Positions 14,282 to 23,002 of a DNA stretch of 45,491 nucleotides are shown here, one piece after another. This stretch comes from DASXYG01 sp036502625 (GTDB lineage: Bacteria; Actinomycetota; Actinomycetes; Streptosporangiales; Streptosporangiaceae), in contig DASXYG010000127.1 in assembly GCA_036502625.1 (NCBI GenBank), forward strand, positions 1 through 45,491, written 5' to 3'. Numbering within the stretch: the first letter of the stretch is position 1; each line of letters starts with the position of its first letter. Under the pieces are notes generated by a model, which was given only the letters and a program-made list of their open reading frames with translations, was not told where the DNA came from and ran no database searches. The translations under genes and the position numbers were made by a program.

Positions 14282-15175
14282 GTGGCAGAGCAGGACTACG
14301 TCCACTCGGACGCGGAGGCCGAGCGCAAGCACAACCTGCTGGCGATGTCGTTCGCCGAGGTGAGCGAGCGGCTGGCGGAGAACGGCCAGGACGTCGCCAT
14401 CGTCTCGCTGGGCAGCAGCGAGAAGCACGGCGCGCACATCCCGCTCGGCACCGACAGCTACGTGACGATGGAGGTCGTCCGCCGCGCCGCCGAGGCGGCG
14501 GACGTCATGTACACACCGCTCGTGCCGTTCGGCTACTCGCCGCACCACATGGGGCGGCACCTGGAGGGCGCGGGCACGATCACGCTGCGCGCGGAGACGT
14601 ACCGGCGCATCATGCACGACATCGCGCGCAGCCTCATCTACCACGGCTTCACGAAGATCGTCTTCGTCAGTCACCACGGCTCGAACACCAAGCCGATCGA
14701 CGAGGTCATGCGCCAGCTCCGCTACGAGACGGGCGCCTACATCTCGTACTACAAGACGCCGACCGAGCGCGACGCGAGCGTCGTGCTCGACCTGTTCGAC
14801 AACCCGCCGGAGGAGACGCCGGGCTGGCACTCCAGCGAGCTGGAGACGTCCGTGCTCATGGCGACCGGCGACGGCCTGGTGCACATGGACCGCGCCGTCG
14901 AGGACCGCGCGCACGCCCCGGCGTACATGACCGACGCGTTCTCCAAGACCGACGGCACCGCGACCGTGAAGTTCCAGGGCTCGGAGAACATCTGGGTGCC
15001 GATGGAGCACCACGAGTACTGCGACACCGCGGTGATCGGCAACCCGTTCCGCTCCACCAAGGAGAAGGGGCTGGCGATGCTGGAGCGCATGGCCGACCAC
15101 CTGACCGCCTACGTGGGCGAGGTGCGCCAGTTCAAGGTGGAGATCACCAAGAGCGACTACCCGGAGCGCGCCTGA
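14282..15175 (+). CDS. Creatininase-family hydrolase
   Basis: 297 residues. The metal-site motif of the creatininase fold is seen as SLGSSEKHGAHIPLGTDSYV (Glu47, His49, His52, Asp58). The second region FVSHHGSNTKP replaces the common NGHGGN, and HSSELETSVLMA supplies the conserved Glu. Family members are binuclear metal amidohydrolases or lactam/amide hydrolases (creatinine, mycofactocin peptide, formamidopyrimidines). Substrate here unknown. GTG 14282 has AGGAGG 7 nt upstream; frames open further upstream run through the promoter. First gene of the operon, followed by a strong hairpin. Confidence 0.86.
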   Translation: MAEQDYVHSDAEAERKHNLLAMSFAEVSERLAENGQDVAIVSLGSSEKHGAHIPLGTDSYVTMEVVRRAAEAADVMYTPLVPFGYSPHHMGRHLEGAGTITLRAETYRRIMHDIARSLIYHGFTKIVFVSHHGSNTKPIDEVMRQLRYETGAYISYYKTPTERDASVVLDLFDNPPEETPGWHSSELETSVLMATGDGLVHMDRAVEDRAHAPAYMTDAFSKTDGTATVKFQGSENIWVPMEHHEYCDTAVIGNPFRSTKEKGLAMLERMADHLTAYVGEVRQFKVEITKSDYPERA

Positions 15176-15177
15176 CG

Positions 15178-15216
15178 ACCCGGGGCGGCCGCTGCCCCCT
15201 GGCGGCCGCCCCGGGT
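15178..15216 (+). terminator. Perfect GC hairpin inside the operon
   Basis: Arms ACCCGGGGCGGCCGC (15178-15192) and its exact complement (15202-15216) enclose a 9-nt loop, 2 bp after the creatininase stop. It could be a partial terminator or an mRNA-stabilising end, lowering expression of the genes downstream relative to the first. Confidence 0.65.
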
Positions 15217-15296
15217 GAGGGGCCACCCTGACGATCAGGGTCCGCGCAGGTCGGTGCGGGTACGCGAGCGGTCGGAACCGGATGTGAGGAGTTGTG

Positions 15297-15974
15297 ATGG
15301 CAGGCGATGGTGCGGCGTCCGGCGTCGGTACCGCGACGCTGCGGATGCTGCGTCAGGAACTGGTCGAGGTGTCCCGGCGCGGCTACGAGCGCGGGCTGGT
15401 GGTCGGGCTCAGCGGCAACAACAGCCTCCGGGTGCCCGGCACGGACCGGGTGCTGATCAAGGCGACGGGCTGCTGCATGGGCGACATGGACTCCTCCGAC
15501 ACCGTCCTGGTGACCCTCGACGGCACGGTGCTCGACGCCGGGCGCACACCGTCCAAGGAGGTCCGCTGGCACCTCGGCGTCTACCGGACGCGTCCGGACG
15601 TCGGCGGCATCGCGCACTTCCATCCGCCGCACGCGGTCGCGTTCGCGGTCGCGAACCAGCCGCCGCCGCTCGTGCACGCCGCCGCGCGCGGCCATCTGCG
15701 CACCGTACGCGGCGTCGACCTGCTCCCCGCGGGCTCGCCTGAGCTGGCGGACGCGGTGACCGAGCTGTTCGCCGACGCCGGGCTGCGCGTGGCGCTGATG
15801 CGCGAGCACGGCACCATCGCGGTCGGCGACGACCTGCGCAGCGCCTACTACCGTACGGAGTATCTGGAGGACGACGCCCGGGTCGCGCTGCTCGCCGCGC
15901 AGATCAGCGGCGTCGCGCCCGCCGACCTCATGCTCGCCGACGACCAAGCGCCCCTCGCGGAGGCGGCCGGATGA
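15297..15974 (+). CDS. Class II aldolase/adducin-family lyase
   Basis: 225 residues. Hallmarks of the L-fuculose-phosphate aldolase family are present: LVVGLSGNNSLRV (phosphate loop), TPSKEVRWHLGVY with the likely catalytic Glu88, the zinc ligands in AHFHPPHAVAF (His107, His109) and MREHGTIAVG (His171). Members cleave aldol bonds of sugar phosphates or decarboxylate 3-oxo-acid phosphates. The unusual CC and H-rich surroundings do not disturb the site. ATG 15297 has GAGGAG 7-8 nt upstream. It overlaps the next gene by 4 bp (ATGA), so the two products are likely made together. Confidence 0.87.
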   Translation: MAGDGAASGVGTATLRMLRQELVEVSRRGYERGLVVGLSGNNSLRVPGTDRVLIKATGCCMGDMDSSDTVLVTLDGTVLDAGRTPSKEVRWHLGVYRTRPDVGGIAHFHPPHAVAFAVANQPPPLVHAAARGHLRTVRGVDLLPAGSPELADAVTELFADAGLRVALMREHGTIAVGDDLRSAYYRTEYLEDDARVALLAAQISGVAPADLMLADDQAPLAEAAG

Positions 15975-17230
15975 CGACCCCCGTCTCGGGGGTGATCGCG
16001 ATCTTGGCCACGGTCGACACGAAGGCGGCCGAGGCCGGGCTGCTGAAGGCCGAGCTCGGGGCGCACGGCCTGCGCGCGACGATCGTGGACGTCGGGGTGC
16101 GCCCGGCTGCGGGCGCCGACGTCCCGGCCCGCGAGGTGGCGCGCGCGGGCGACCACGACATCGCGGAGCTGGCCGGCGTACGCAGGGACACCGCGATGCA
16201 CGCGATGGCGGTCGGCGCGGGCCGGCTGCTGCGCCGCTGGCAGGACGCCGGCTATCTGCTCGGCGTTCTGGGCGTCGGCGGCAACCAGGGCACCAGCATC
16301 GCCGCCACCGCGATGCGCGAACTGCCGATCGGCCTGCCCAAGCTGATCGTCTCGACGGTGGCGTCCGGCAACGTGCGCGGCTTCGTCGGCGACTCCGACA
16401 TCGTCATGATGTTCTCCGTCGCCGACCTGCTCGGCGGCCCCAACATCGTCACGTCCGGCGTCCTGCGCCGCGCGGCCGGGGCGCTGGCCGGCATGATCGG
16501 CACGACGGACGCCACATCGTACGGCGCGGCGCGACCGCAGATCGCGGTGACCGCGTTCGGCAACACCCATGCCGCCGTGACGTGCGCGATCGCGCACCTG
16601 AACCGGGCCGGCTACGACACCGTGCCGTTCCACGCCTCCGGCGCCTCCGGGTCGGCGATGGAGCGGCTGATCGACGCGGGGATGTTCGCCGGGGTCCTCG
16701 ACCTCACGACCCACGAGCTGCTCGCCGAGCTGTTCCCCGCCGACATCTACACGCCCGTACGGCCGGGCCGGCTGACCGCCGCGGGCCGCGCGGGCATCCC
16801 CCAGGTCGTCGCGCCCGGCGGGCTGGAATACCACTGCTTCGCCGCCGCGGACACCATCCCGTCCGCGCTGCGCGACCGGGCGGTGCACCACCACAATCCG
16901 AACAACACCAACGTCCGGGCCACCGCTGAGGAACTCACGCGGGTCGCCGCCGCCTTGGCCGAACGGCTGAACGGCGCGGCCGGGCCGGTCACGGTGCTCG
17001 TACCGGGCCGCGGCTGGTCCGAGGTCGGCAGCCCCGGCGGGGTGCTGCACGACCCGGCCGCCAACCGGGCGTTCACCGACACGCTCCGCGGCGCTCTCGG
17101 CGATCACGTGACGCTGCGCGAGCTCGATCTCACGATCAACGATCCGGGCTTCGCCGCCGCGGCCTCCGCGGCGCTGCTCGATCACCTGGCCGCGCCCGCC
17201 CCCCATTCCGTACGCATATCCCGAAGGTGA
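15971..17230 (+). CDS. UPF0261 / Tm-1-like ATP-binding domain protein
   Basis: 419 residues, full length. The N-terminal domain shows the family opening IAILATVDTKAAEAGLLKAE and the glycine-rich GVGGNQGTSIAATAMRELPI; then VSTVASGNVRGFVGDSDIVM. The C-terminal domain has PFHASGASGSAMERLIDAG, DLTTHELLAELF and QVVAPGGLEYHCFA. The family is named after the tomato Tm-1 inhibitor domain, which binds ATP. Bacterial members occur in catabolic operons and their reaction is not established. Coupled to the aldolase; probably acts on the same intermediate. Confidence 0.88.
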   Translation: MTTPVSGVIAILATVDTKAAEAGLLKAELGAHGLRATIVDVGVRPAAGADVPAREVARAGDHDIAELAGVRRDTAMHAMAVGAGRLLRRWQDAGYLLGVLGVGGNQGTSIAATAMRELPIGLPKLIVSTVASGNVRGFVGDSDIVMMFSVADLLGGPNIVTSGVLRRAAGALAGMIGTTDATSYGAARPQIAVTAFGNTHAAVTCAIAHLNRAGYDTVPFHASGASGSAMERLIDAGMFAGVLDLTTHELLAELFPADIYTPVRPGRLTAAGRAGIPQVVAPGGLEYHCFAAADTIPSALRDRAVHHHNPNNTNVRATAEELTRVAAALAERLNGAAGPVTVLVPGRGWSEVGSPGGVLHDPAANRAFTDTLRGALGDHVTLRELDLTINDPGFAAAASAALLDHLAAPAPHSVRISRR

Positions 17231-17236
17231 TCGCCA

Positions 17237-18346
17237 ATGAACACCGTGCTCCCGACGCCGCGCCAACCGGATTCGACGCTCGCGGTGCCCGACACGATGC
17301 GCGCCGCCGTCCTCCACGGGCCCCGGGACATCCGGGTCGAAGAGCGCCCGGTGCCGTCGCCCGGTCCGGGCGAGGTGCTGATCAAGGTGGCCGTGTGCGG
17401 CACGTGCGGCACCGACCTGAAGATCTACGACGGCCACTTCCCGCTGACGCCGCCGTTCGGCGCGTTCACGCCGGGCCACGAGTGGGCCGGCACCGTCGTC
17501 GCGGCCGGGCCTGATGTCACCGAGTTCGTCCCGGGCGACCGCGTGTGCATCGAGGCCCACCACGGCTGCGGCCGCTGCGACAACTGCCTGACCGGCAACT
17601 ACACGTGCTGCCTGAACTACGCGGACGCGTCGAAGGGCCACCGCGCCTCCGGCATGACCGCCGACGGCGGCTTCGCCGAGTACGCCATCCACCACGTGAG
17701 CGCGCTGTACCGGCTGCCGCCGCAGCTCTCCTTCGACGACGCCGTCCTGGTCTCCACCGCCGGCACGGGCATGTTCGGGCTGGACGTCGCGGGCGGGTTC
17801 ATCGCCGGTCAGGACGTCGTGGTCTTCGGGCCGGGACCGGTCGGGCTGATGACCGTACAGATCTGCAAGCAGCTCGCCGCGCGCAGCGTGATCCTCGTGG
17901 GCACCCGCGAGTCGCGGCTGCGCATGGGGGAACGGCTGGGCGCGGACCACGTGATCGACGCGACGCGCACCGACCCGGTCGAGGCCGTCCTCGAGCTCAC
18001 CGGCGGCGAGGGCGCCGAGCTCGTCATCGAGTCGGCCGGCGACGCCCGGGTGCCGCAGCAGTGCGTCGGTGCCGTTCGGCGCGGCGGCACGATCCTCGTC
18101 GTCGCGTTCTATCCGGGCGACGTGACGCTCGACCTCAGCGCCGTGGTGCGCAAGGGCGTGCAGATCCACACGTCACGCGGCGAAGGCGGCAACGACGTCA
18201 AGCGTGCCGTTGCGATGGCCGCGCAGGGCAAGCTGCGCTGCGCCGAGCTGATCACCCACCGGTTCCCCCTCGACGACATCGCGGAGGCGTTCCGCGTGGT
18301 ACGCGAGCGCGACGGGGACCCGCTCAAGGCCGTCATCGTCCCGTAG
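17237..18346 (+). CDS. Zinc-dependent medium-chain alcohol dehydrogenase
   Basis: 369 residues of the MDR superfamily, sorbitol/threonine-dehydrogenase-like. Catalytic zinc ligands are in VCGTCGTDLKIYDG (Cys57) and TPGHEWAG (His81, Glu82). The structural-zinc loop is complete, CGRCDNCLTGNYTCC (Cys111, 114, 117, 125). The dinucleotide fold reads VVVFGPGPVGLMTVQI, followed by an acid-free GTRESR, which leaves the NAD/NADP preference open. It should oxidise a secondary hydroxyl of the acid carried by the permease encoded next. About 20 residues precede the usual MRAAVLHGP start, so ATG 17297 is possible, but GAAGG supports ATG 17237. Confidence 0.9.
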   Translation: MNTVLPTPRQPDSTLAVPDTMRAAVLHGPRDIRVEERPVPSPGPGEVLIKVAVCGTCGTDLKIYDGHFPLTPPFGAFTPGHEWAGTVVAAGPDVTEFVPGDRVCIEAHHGCGRCDNCLTGNYTCCLNYADASKGHRASGMTADGGFAEYAIHHVSALYRLPPQLSFDDAVLVSTAGTGMFGLDVAGGFIAGQDVVVFGPGPVGLMTVQICKQLAARSVILVGTRESRLRMGERLGADHVIDATRTDPVEAVLELTGGEGAELVIESAGDARVPQQCVGAVRRGGTILVVAFYPGDVTLDLSAVVRKGVQIHTSRGEGGNDVKRAVAMAAQGKLRCAELITHRFPLDDIAEAFRVVRERDGDPLKAVIVP

Positions 18347-18365
18347 CGATCGCCGAGGTGACGTC

Positions 18366-20015
18366 ATGTTCAGACAGGTCCTCGACCCCGTCGGCGGCTC
18401 GCTCGGATGGTCCGCGCTCGTCGCCGCGATCCCCCTGGTCGGCCTGCTCGTCCTGCTCGGCGTGTTCCGGGTGCGCTCGCATTGGGCGGCGCTGTCCGCG
18501 CTGGCCGCGTCGCTGCTCGTCGCGGTAGCCGCGTTCGGCATGCCGGCCGGGCAGGCCGGCAGCGCGGCGCTCGAAGGCGCGGCGTTCGGCGTGTTCCCGA
18601 TCGTGTGGATCGTGCTGAACGCCGTCTGGATCAACCGGCTCATCCAGGACTCCGGCCACCTGGACGTGCTGCGCCGCGCGTTCATGGCCATCTCCGACGA
18701 CTACCGGGTGCAGGCGCTGATCATCGCGTTCTGCTTCGGGTCGCTCATCGAGTCGGTGTCCGGGTTCGGCGCGCCGGTGGCCATCGTGGCCGCCATGCTG
18801 CTCGCGCTCGGCTTCCCGCCCGTACGCGCGGCCGTGGTGGCGCTGTTCAGCGACGCCGCGGGCGCCGCGTTCGGCTCGGTCGGCACACCGATCGCCGTGC
18901 TGGAGAAGGCGACCGGGCTGCCCGCCGCCGACCTGGGCGCGATGATCGGCCGGCAGTCGCCGTTCGTCGCGTTCTTCGTCCCGTTCCTGCTGCTCATCAT
19001 CCTCGACGGGCGCCGCGGCCTGCGCGACCTGTGGCCGGTGGCGCTGGCCACCGGGCTCGGGTTCGCGATCGGCCAGTTCGCCGCGGCCGAGTTCGTCGCG
19101 TACGAGATCGCCGACCTGGTCGGCGCGGTCGGCGCGACCGCCGTGGTGCTGCTCCTGCTGCGCGTGTGGTCGCCGGCCCGTCCGATCGCGGGCTCGGCCG
19201 GTCCGCCGCCGCCGCTGGTGGCCGGCGGCGCGGTCGACGATCCGGGCTTCCGTGCGCGCGACGGCGCGCCGCGGGTGCTCCGCGCGTTCAGCCCGTACGT
19301 CATCCTGACGGCGCTGCTCGTGGTGTTCTCCCTGCCCGGCCCGGCACAGCGCGCGGTCGCCGCGCTGACCACCGAGTTCGACTGGCCGGGGCTGCACGTC
19401 GCGACGCCCACGGGCAAGACGCCCTCGGTGATCGCCTTCAGCATCGAATGGGTGGGCGCGACCGGCACGATGCTGTTCATCACCGGTGTGCTCGCCTCGT
19501 TCGTCCTCGGCATGCGGCCGCGCGCCGCCGCGCGTGCGTACCTCGGCGCGCTGCGCCAGATCCGCTTCGCGGGCCTGACCGTGGCGCTCGTCCTGGCGCT
19601 GGCGTACGTGCTCAGCCTGTCCGGCGGCGCGCTGACGATCGGGCACGGGCTGGCCGCGGCCGGGCGGGTGTTCGTGCCGCTGTCCGGGGCGCTCGGCTGG
19701 CTCGGGGTCGCCGCGACCGGCTCGGACTCGTCCGCGAACTCGCTGTTCGGGGCGGTCCAGGTGGCCGCGGCGGGCAAGCTGGACCTGTCGCCGTACCTGC
19801 TGGCCGCGGCGAACAGCGAGGGCGGCGTCATCGGGAAGGTGATCAGCCCGCAGAACCTCGCCATGGCGACGGCCGCGGTCGGCATGGCCGGGCGCGAGGG
19901 CGACCTGCTGCGCCGTACGATCGGCTGGAGCCTGCTCTCCCTGGCCGGGTTCGCGCTGCTGATCACACTGCAGGCGAGTCCGGTGCTGTCCTGGATGGTG
20001 ATCGGGCATCCTTGA
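18366..20015 (+). CDS. LctP-family (L-lactate/glycolate permease-like) transporter
   Basis: 549 residues, about thirteen hydrophobic segments, typical LctP length. Family landmarks are FGSLIESVSGFGAPVAIVAA, SDAAGAAFGSVGTPIAVLEK and, near the end, TGSDSSANSLFGAVQ with ISPQNLAMATAAVG. LctP proteins are proton symporters for 2-hydroxymonocarboxylates. The final helix differs little from lactate permeases, so a hydroxy acid is the best guess for the operon's substrate. Last catabolic gene, 35 bp before lacI and ending 3 bp before its operator. Confidence 0.9.
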   Translation: MFRQVLDPVGGSLGWSALVAAIPLVGLLVLLGVFRVRSHWAALSALAASLLVAVAAFGMPAGQAGSAALEGAAFGVFPIVWIVLNAVWINRLIQDSGHLDVLRRAFMAISDDYRVQALIIAFCFGSLIESVSGFGAPVAIVAAMLLALGFPPVRAAVVALFSDAAGAAFGSVGTPIAVLEKATGLPAADLGAMIGRQSPFVAFFVPFLLLIILDGRRGLRDLWPVALATGLGFAIGQFAAAEFVAYEIADLVGAVGATAVVLLLLRVWSPARPIAGSAGPPPPLVAGGAVDDPGFRARDGAPRVLRAFSPYVILTALLVVFSLPGPAQRAVAALTTEFDWPGLHVATPTGKTPSVIAFSIEWVGATGTMLFITGVLASFVLGMRPRAAARAYLGALRQIRFAGLTVALVLALAYVLSLSGGALTIGHGLAAAGRVFVPLSGALGWLGVAATGSDSSANSLFGAVQVAAAGKLDLSPYLLAAANSEGGVIGKVISPQNLAMATAAVGMAGREGDLLRRTIGWSLLSLAGFALLITLQASPVLSWMVIGHP

Positions 20016-20018
20016 CGA

Positions 20019-20030
20019 GTAACCGTTTAC
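20019..20030. promoter_or_regulatory. LacI-type operator upstream of lacI
   Basis: GTAACCGTTTAC, a near-perfect dyad with the central CG typical of LacI-family sites. Ten of 12 bases match the site before the creatininase gene 5.8 kb upstream, linking the regulator to the operon. Confidence 0.7.
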
Positions 20031-20050
20031 CGTACGAACGGAGACCCTAG

Positions 20051-21103
20051 GTGCCCGTGAAGCCCGGCCGAGGCGCCGGCGACGGCACCCGGAAGACGAT
20101 CGGCATCCGTGACGTGGCCGCCGCGGCGGGCGTCTCGGTGGCCACCGTCTCTCGGGTGCTGAACCCGGAGCTTGACTACCCGATCAGGCAGGAGACCCGG
20201 GGGCGGGTCATCGACGCGATCGACCGGCTCGGCTACCGGCCCAACGACCTCGCGCGCGCCCTGCTGCAACGCCGCACGCGTACGGTCGGCCTCGTCATCC
20301 CCGACATCGCGAACCCGTACTACCCCGAGCTCGTCCGCGGCACCGAGGACGTCGCGTCCGCGCGCGGCTACCGGGTCGTCCTGTGCAACACCGACCGCAG
20401 CCCGGAGAAGACGCGCGCCTATCTGGACACGCTGGTCTCCCAGCGGGTCGAGGGCATCATCGTCGGCGGCGGCAGCGACGCCTCGGCCTGGTCGGCGCAG
20501 ATCCTCGCCCGCTACGACACGAAGGTCGTGGTCGTCGGCCGGCACGACGTGGCCTATCCGTCCGTCCAGGTCGACAACGTAGCCGCGGCCCGTACGGCCA
20601 CCGAGCACCTCCTCGACCTCGGCCACCGCCACATCGCCGTGATCGCGGGCCCGGCCGACTCCAACACCGTCAAGGACCGGCTGGACGGCTACCGCGCCGC
20701 CCTGCGCGCCCGCCGCATCCCCGTACGTAAGTCCCTCATCCGCCCCGGCACGTTCACCGAGTCGAGCGGCTACGACGCGATCGCCCCGCTGCTCGCCCTC
20801 CGCCCCCCGCCCACGGCCATCCTCGCGGCGAACGACCGAATGGCCTTCGGCGCCCTGGCCGCCCTCACCGACCACGACCGCCACGTCCCGGACGACATCT
20901 CCCTGATCGGCTTCGACGACACCCCGCTGGCCTCCTACACCCGCCCCGCCCTGACAACCGTCGCGATCCCCACGTACGAACTCGGCACCCGGGCCATGAC
21001 CGCCCTCCTGAACTGGGACACCGCGACCCAACCCCCCGACGAGCACATCACCAGCCACCTGGTCATCCGCAATAGCTGCGCACCCCCACCGACCACCCCC
21101 TAG
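20051..21103 (+). CDS. LacI-family regulator of the creatininase-LctP operon
   Basis: 350 residues. The N-terminal HTH is IRDVAAAAGVSVATVSRVLN and the hinge helix PNDLARALLQRRTRTVGLVI follows. The periplasmic-binding-protein-like effector domain has IPDIANPYYPELVRGTEDVA, LLDLGHRHIAVIAG and DISLIGFDDTPLASY, all standard. It starts at GTG 20051, just after its own 12-bp operator, implying autoregulation. The same operator stands over the predicted start of the creatininase operon, so it most likely represses that operon until the imported substrate or an intermediate binds. Confidence 0.9.
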   Translation: MPVKPGRGAGDGTRKTIGIRDVAAAAGVSVATVSRVLNPELDYPIRQETRGRVIDAIDRLGYRPNDLARALLQRRTRTVGLVIPDIANPYYPELVRGTEDVASARGYRVVLCNTDRSPEKTRAYLDTLVSQRVEGIIVGGGSDASAWSAQILARYDTKVVVVGRHDVAYPSVQVDNVAAARTATEHLLDLGHRHIAVIAGPADSNTVKDRLDGYRAALRARRIPVRKSLIRPGTFTESSGYDAIAPLLALRPPPTAILAANDRMAFGALAALTDHDRHVPDDISLIGFDDTPLASYTRPALTTVAIPTYELGTRAMTALLNWDTATQPPDEHITSHLVIRNSCAPPPTTP

Positions 21104-21120
21104 CGGCCCGCGGCTCCCGC

Positions 21121-22417
21121 TCACCCGGTTGGGGGCGTCCATGAGCCGTCGACCGCGATGCCGGCGGCCTCGGCGATCCGGTTGCGGGACTCCAGAACGC
21201 GGGCGCGCAGCGCGGGGAGGTCGACGTCGAGCAGGCGGCCGTCTCGTTTGACGGCTCGGCCGGCGACGAAGACGGTGTCCACCAGGCCCGGATGGCCGGC
21301 GGTGACGAGCGTGCCGACGGGGTTGCCGGCCGGGAAGGCCGACGGGTCATCGGCGTTGAGGAGGAGCAGGTCGGCGTCCTTGCCGGGCGTGATGCTGCCG
21401 GTCCGGGCGGCGAGGCCGAGCGTACGGGCGCCGTCCACCGTGGCGAACTCGGCAACGTCCCTGGTCGTGAGGCCGCCGTCGATGCCGCGCTGCGCGGCGA
21501 GGGCCGTGCGCATGGTGGCGAACATGTCGCCGCCGGCGGACGGGCAGTCGTCGATCGACAGCGACGGGCGGATCCCGGCGGCGAGCATGCGGCCGGTCTC
21601 GGGCGGGCCGAAGCCCATCTTCAGCTCGACGTCCGGGCTGATCGACACCGAGCAGCCGGCGTCGGCCATCATCGCGATCTGGTCGTCGGAGATGCCGTTG
21701 CCGTGCACGACCGTCGTCCGGTCGTCGAGCAGCCCGCGGTCGCGCATGTCGGCGATCGGGCGGCGGCCGGTGGGCCAGCCCGACGCGCCGTGCACGTGGA
21801 CGCTCACCCGTAGCCCGAGGTCCCGCGCCAGCGCGACGTCGGCGGCGGTGATGTCCATCGCGGTCAGTTGCGGCCCGCGCAGGCCGAGCACCATGCCGTC
21901 GTCCGGCAGCCCGCGACCGTACGCGAGCGATCTCGGGCCTGATGTCCGGTTCGTCGACGGCGCCCGCGCAGTAGCAGAACACCGAGCGGCCGGGCGCCGT
22001 ACGCAGCGCCTCGATCGCGGCGTCGGCGTGCTCCGGGCGGACGGCGCAGTGGAACCAGTCGAGCAGGGTCGTGACGCCCGAGCCGAGCGCCTCGATCCGG
22101 CCGAGCAGGGTGCCCAGGTACACGTCCTCCGGCCGGTAGTGCGCCCGGAGCGTGCCGTGCATGGCCACGCGGTACTGGTCGAACGTCCAGTCCGCGCCGA
22201 TGCCGCGGAACGCGGTCTGCCAGGTGTGCCGGTGGGTGTCGACGAAGCCGGGCAGCACGATCTTGCCGGTGGCGTCCACGATCTCGGCGTCGGCCGCGTC
22301 GAGGGCGGCGGCGACCGCGGCGATGCGGCCGTCCTCGATGAGCACGTCGCCGTACGGGAGATCGCCGACGGCCGGATCCATGCTGACCACCATGCCGCCG
22401 CGCAAGAGGGTTCTCAT
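21121..22417 (-). pseudogene. Amidohydrolase (ATZ/TRZ-cytosine-deaminase type), single-base frameshift
   Basis: The two frames together would encode about 431 residues, normal for this group. The N-terminal frame carries IVLPGFVDTHRHTWQTAFRG (the HxH metal motif) and LLDWFHCAVRPEHADAAIEA. The C-terminal frame resumes at LAYGRGLPDDGMVLGL and carries SVHVHGASGW, TVVHGNGISDDQIAMMADAG and SLSIDDCPSAGGDMF with the metal Asp, and ends with the SITPGKDADLLLL segment. The join lies at about 21925-21934. The total of 1297 bp is one more than a multiple of three, so one base has been gained. No other damage is seen: either a recent inactivation or a sequencing error. GGAGG precedes ATG 22417. Divergent from a MarR gene. 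Confidence 0.82.
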
Positions 22418-22442
22418 CGGCCGAGCCTCCAGGAGTGCCGGG

Positions 22443-22460
22443 GAGTTGACGAGTCAACTC
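22443..22460. promoter_or_regulatory. MarR operator 1
   Basis: GAGTTGACGAGTCAACTC: perfect 8-bp arms around GA. A near copy lies 27 bp downstream. Both sit in the 94-bp gap between the divergent amidohydrolase and marR starts. Confidence 0.7.
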
Positions 22461-22469
22461 TAGGCCGCG

Positions 22470-22487
22470 GAGTGGACGTGTCAACTC
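22470..22487. promoter_or_regulatory. MarR operator 2
   Basis: GAGTGGACGTGTCAACTC: the same dyad as operator 1 with one arm mismatch; extended by one more pair on each side (22469-22488). Confidence 0.68.
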
Positions 22488-22511
22488 CGCCTCGCTCGGT
22501 AGGATCCCGTC

Positions 22512-23000
22512 ATGGCGGAGACCCGTACGCTCGAGCCCGAGGAATGGGAGCTCTGGGACACCTGGATGCGCGCGCATCGCCTGCTCGTCCGGGAGCTCGA
22601 CCGCGACCTTCAGCGCGAGTTCGGCATCTCGAAGGCCGAGTTCAGCGTGCTCACGACGCTGCGGCGTGCGCCCGGCGGCGAGCTGCGCGTCGGCGAGTTC
22701 GCCGAGTCGCTCGGCTGGGAGAAGAGCCGCGTCTCGCACCTGCTGACGCGCATGGAGCACCGCGGGTTCGTGGAGCGGACCCGCTACGGCGCCAGCGGCC
22801 GGCGCACGGGGATCGGCCTGACGGCGACGGGCCGCCGCATCGCGCAGCGGGCCATCGTCGGGCACGCCGGCAACATCCGCCGCTACGTCCTCGACTCGCT
22901 CACGCCCGAGCAGGCGGCGGTCATCCGGGCGTGGAGCGAGGACCTGATCGACCGCATCGAGCCACGCGACGGCGAGGCGACCGGCGACGGAGCCGCCTGA
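22512..23000 (+). CDS. MarR-family regulator, divergent from the amidohydrolase
   Basis: 162 residues. Winged-helix region: EFGISKAEFSVLTTLRRAPG, VGEFAESLGWEKSRVSHLLT, and the wing MEHRGFVERTRYGASGRRTG. N- and C-terminal helices (LWDTWMRAHRLLVRELDRDL; LTPEQAAVIRAWSEDLID) form the dimerisation domain. Two palindromes between it and the amidohydrolase gene imply control of that gene and itself. Its stop lies 2 bp from the stop of a second, convergent MarR gene; the two proteins are not close copies. Confidence 0.88.
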   Translation: MAETRTLEPEEWELWDTWMRAHRLLVRELDRDLQREFGISKAEFSVLTTLRRAPGGELRVGEFAESLGWEKSRVSHLLTRMEHRGFVERTRYGASGRRTGIGLTATGRRIAQRAIVGHAGNIRRYVLDSLTPEQAAVIRAWSEDLIDRIEPRDGEATGDGAA

Positions 23001-23002
23001 CG

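Noticed and set aside
18333..20009. Minus-strand open frame opposite the LctP permease gene
   Set aside because: His/Arg/Glu/Gln-rich shadow; the plus strand encodes a canonical permease.
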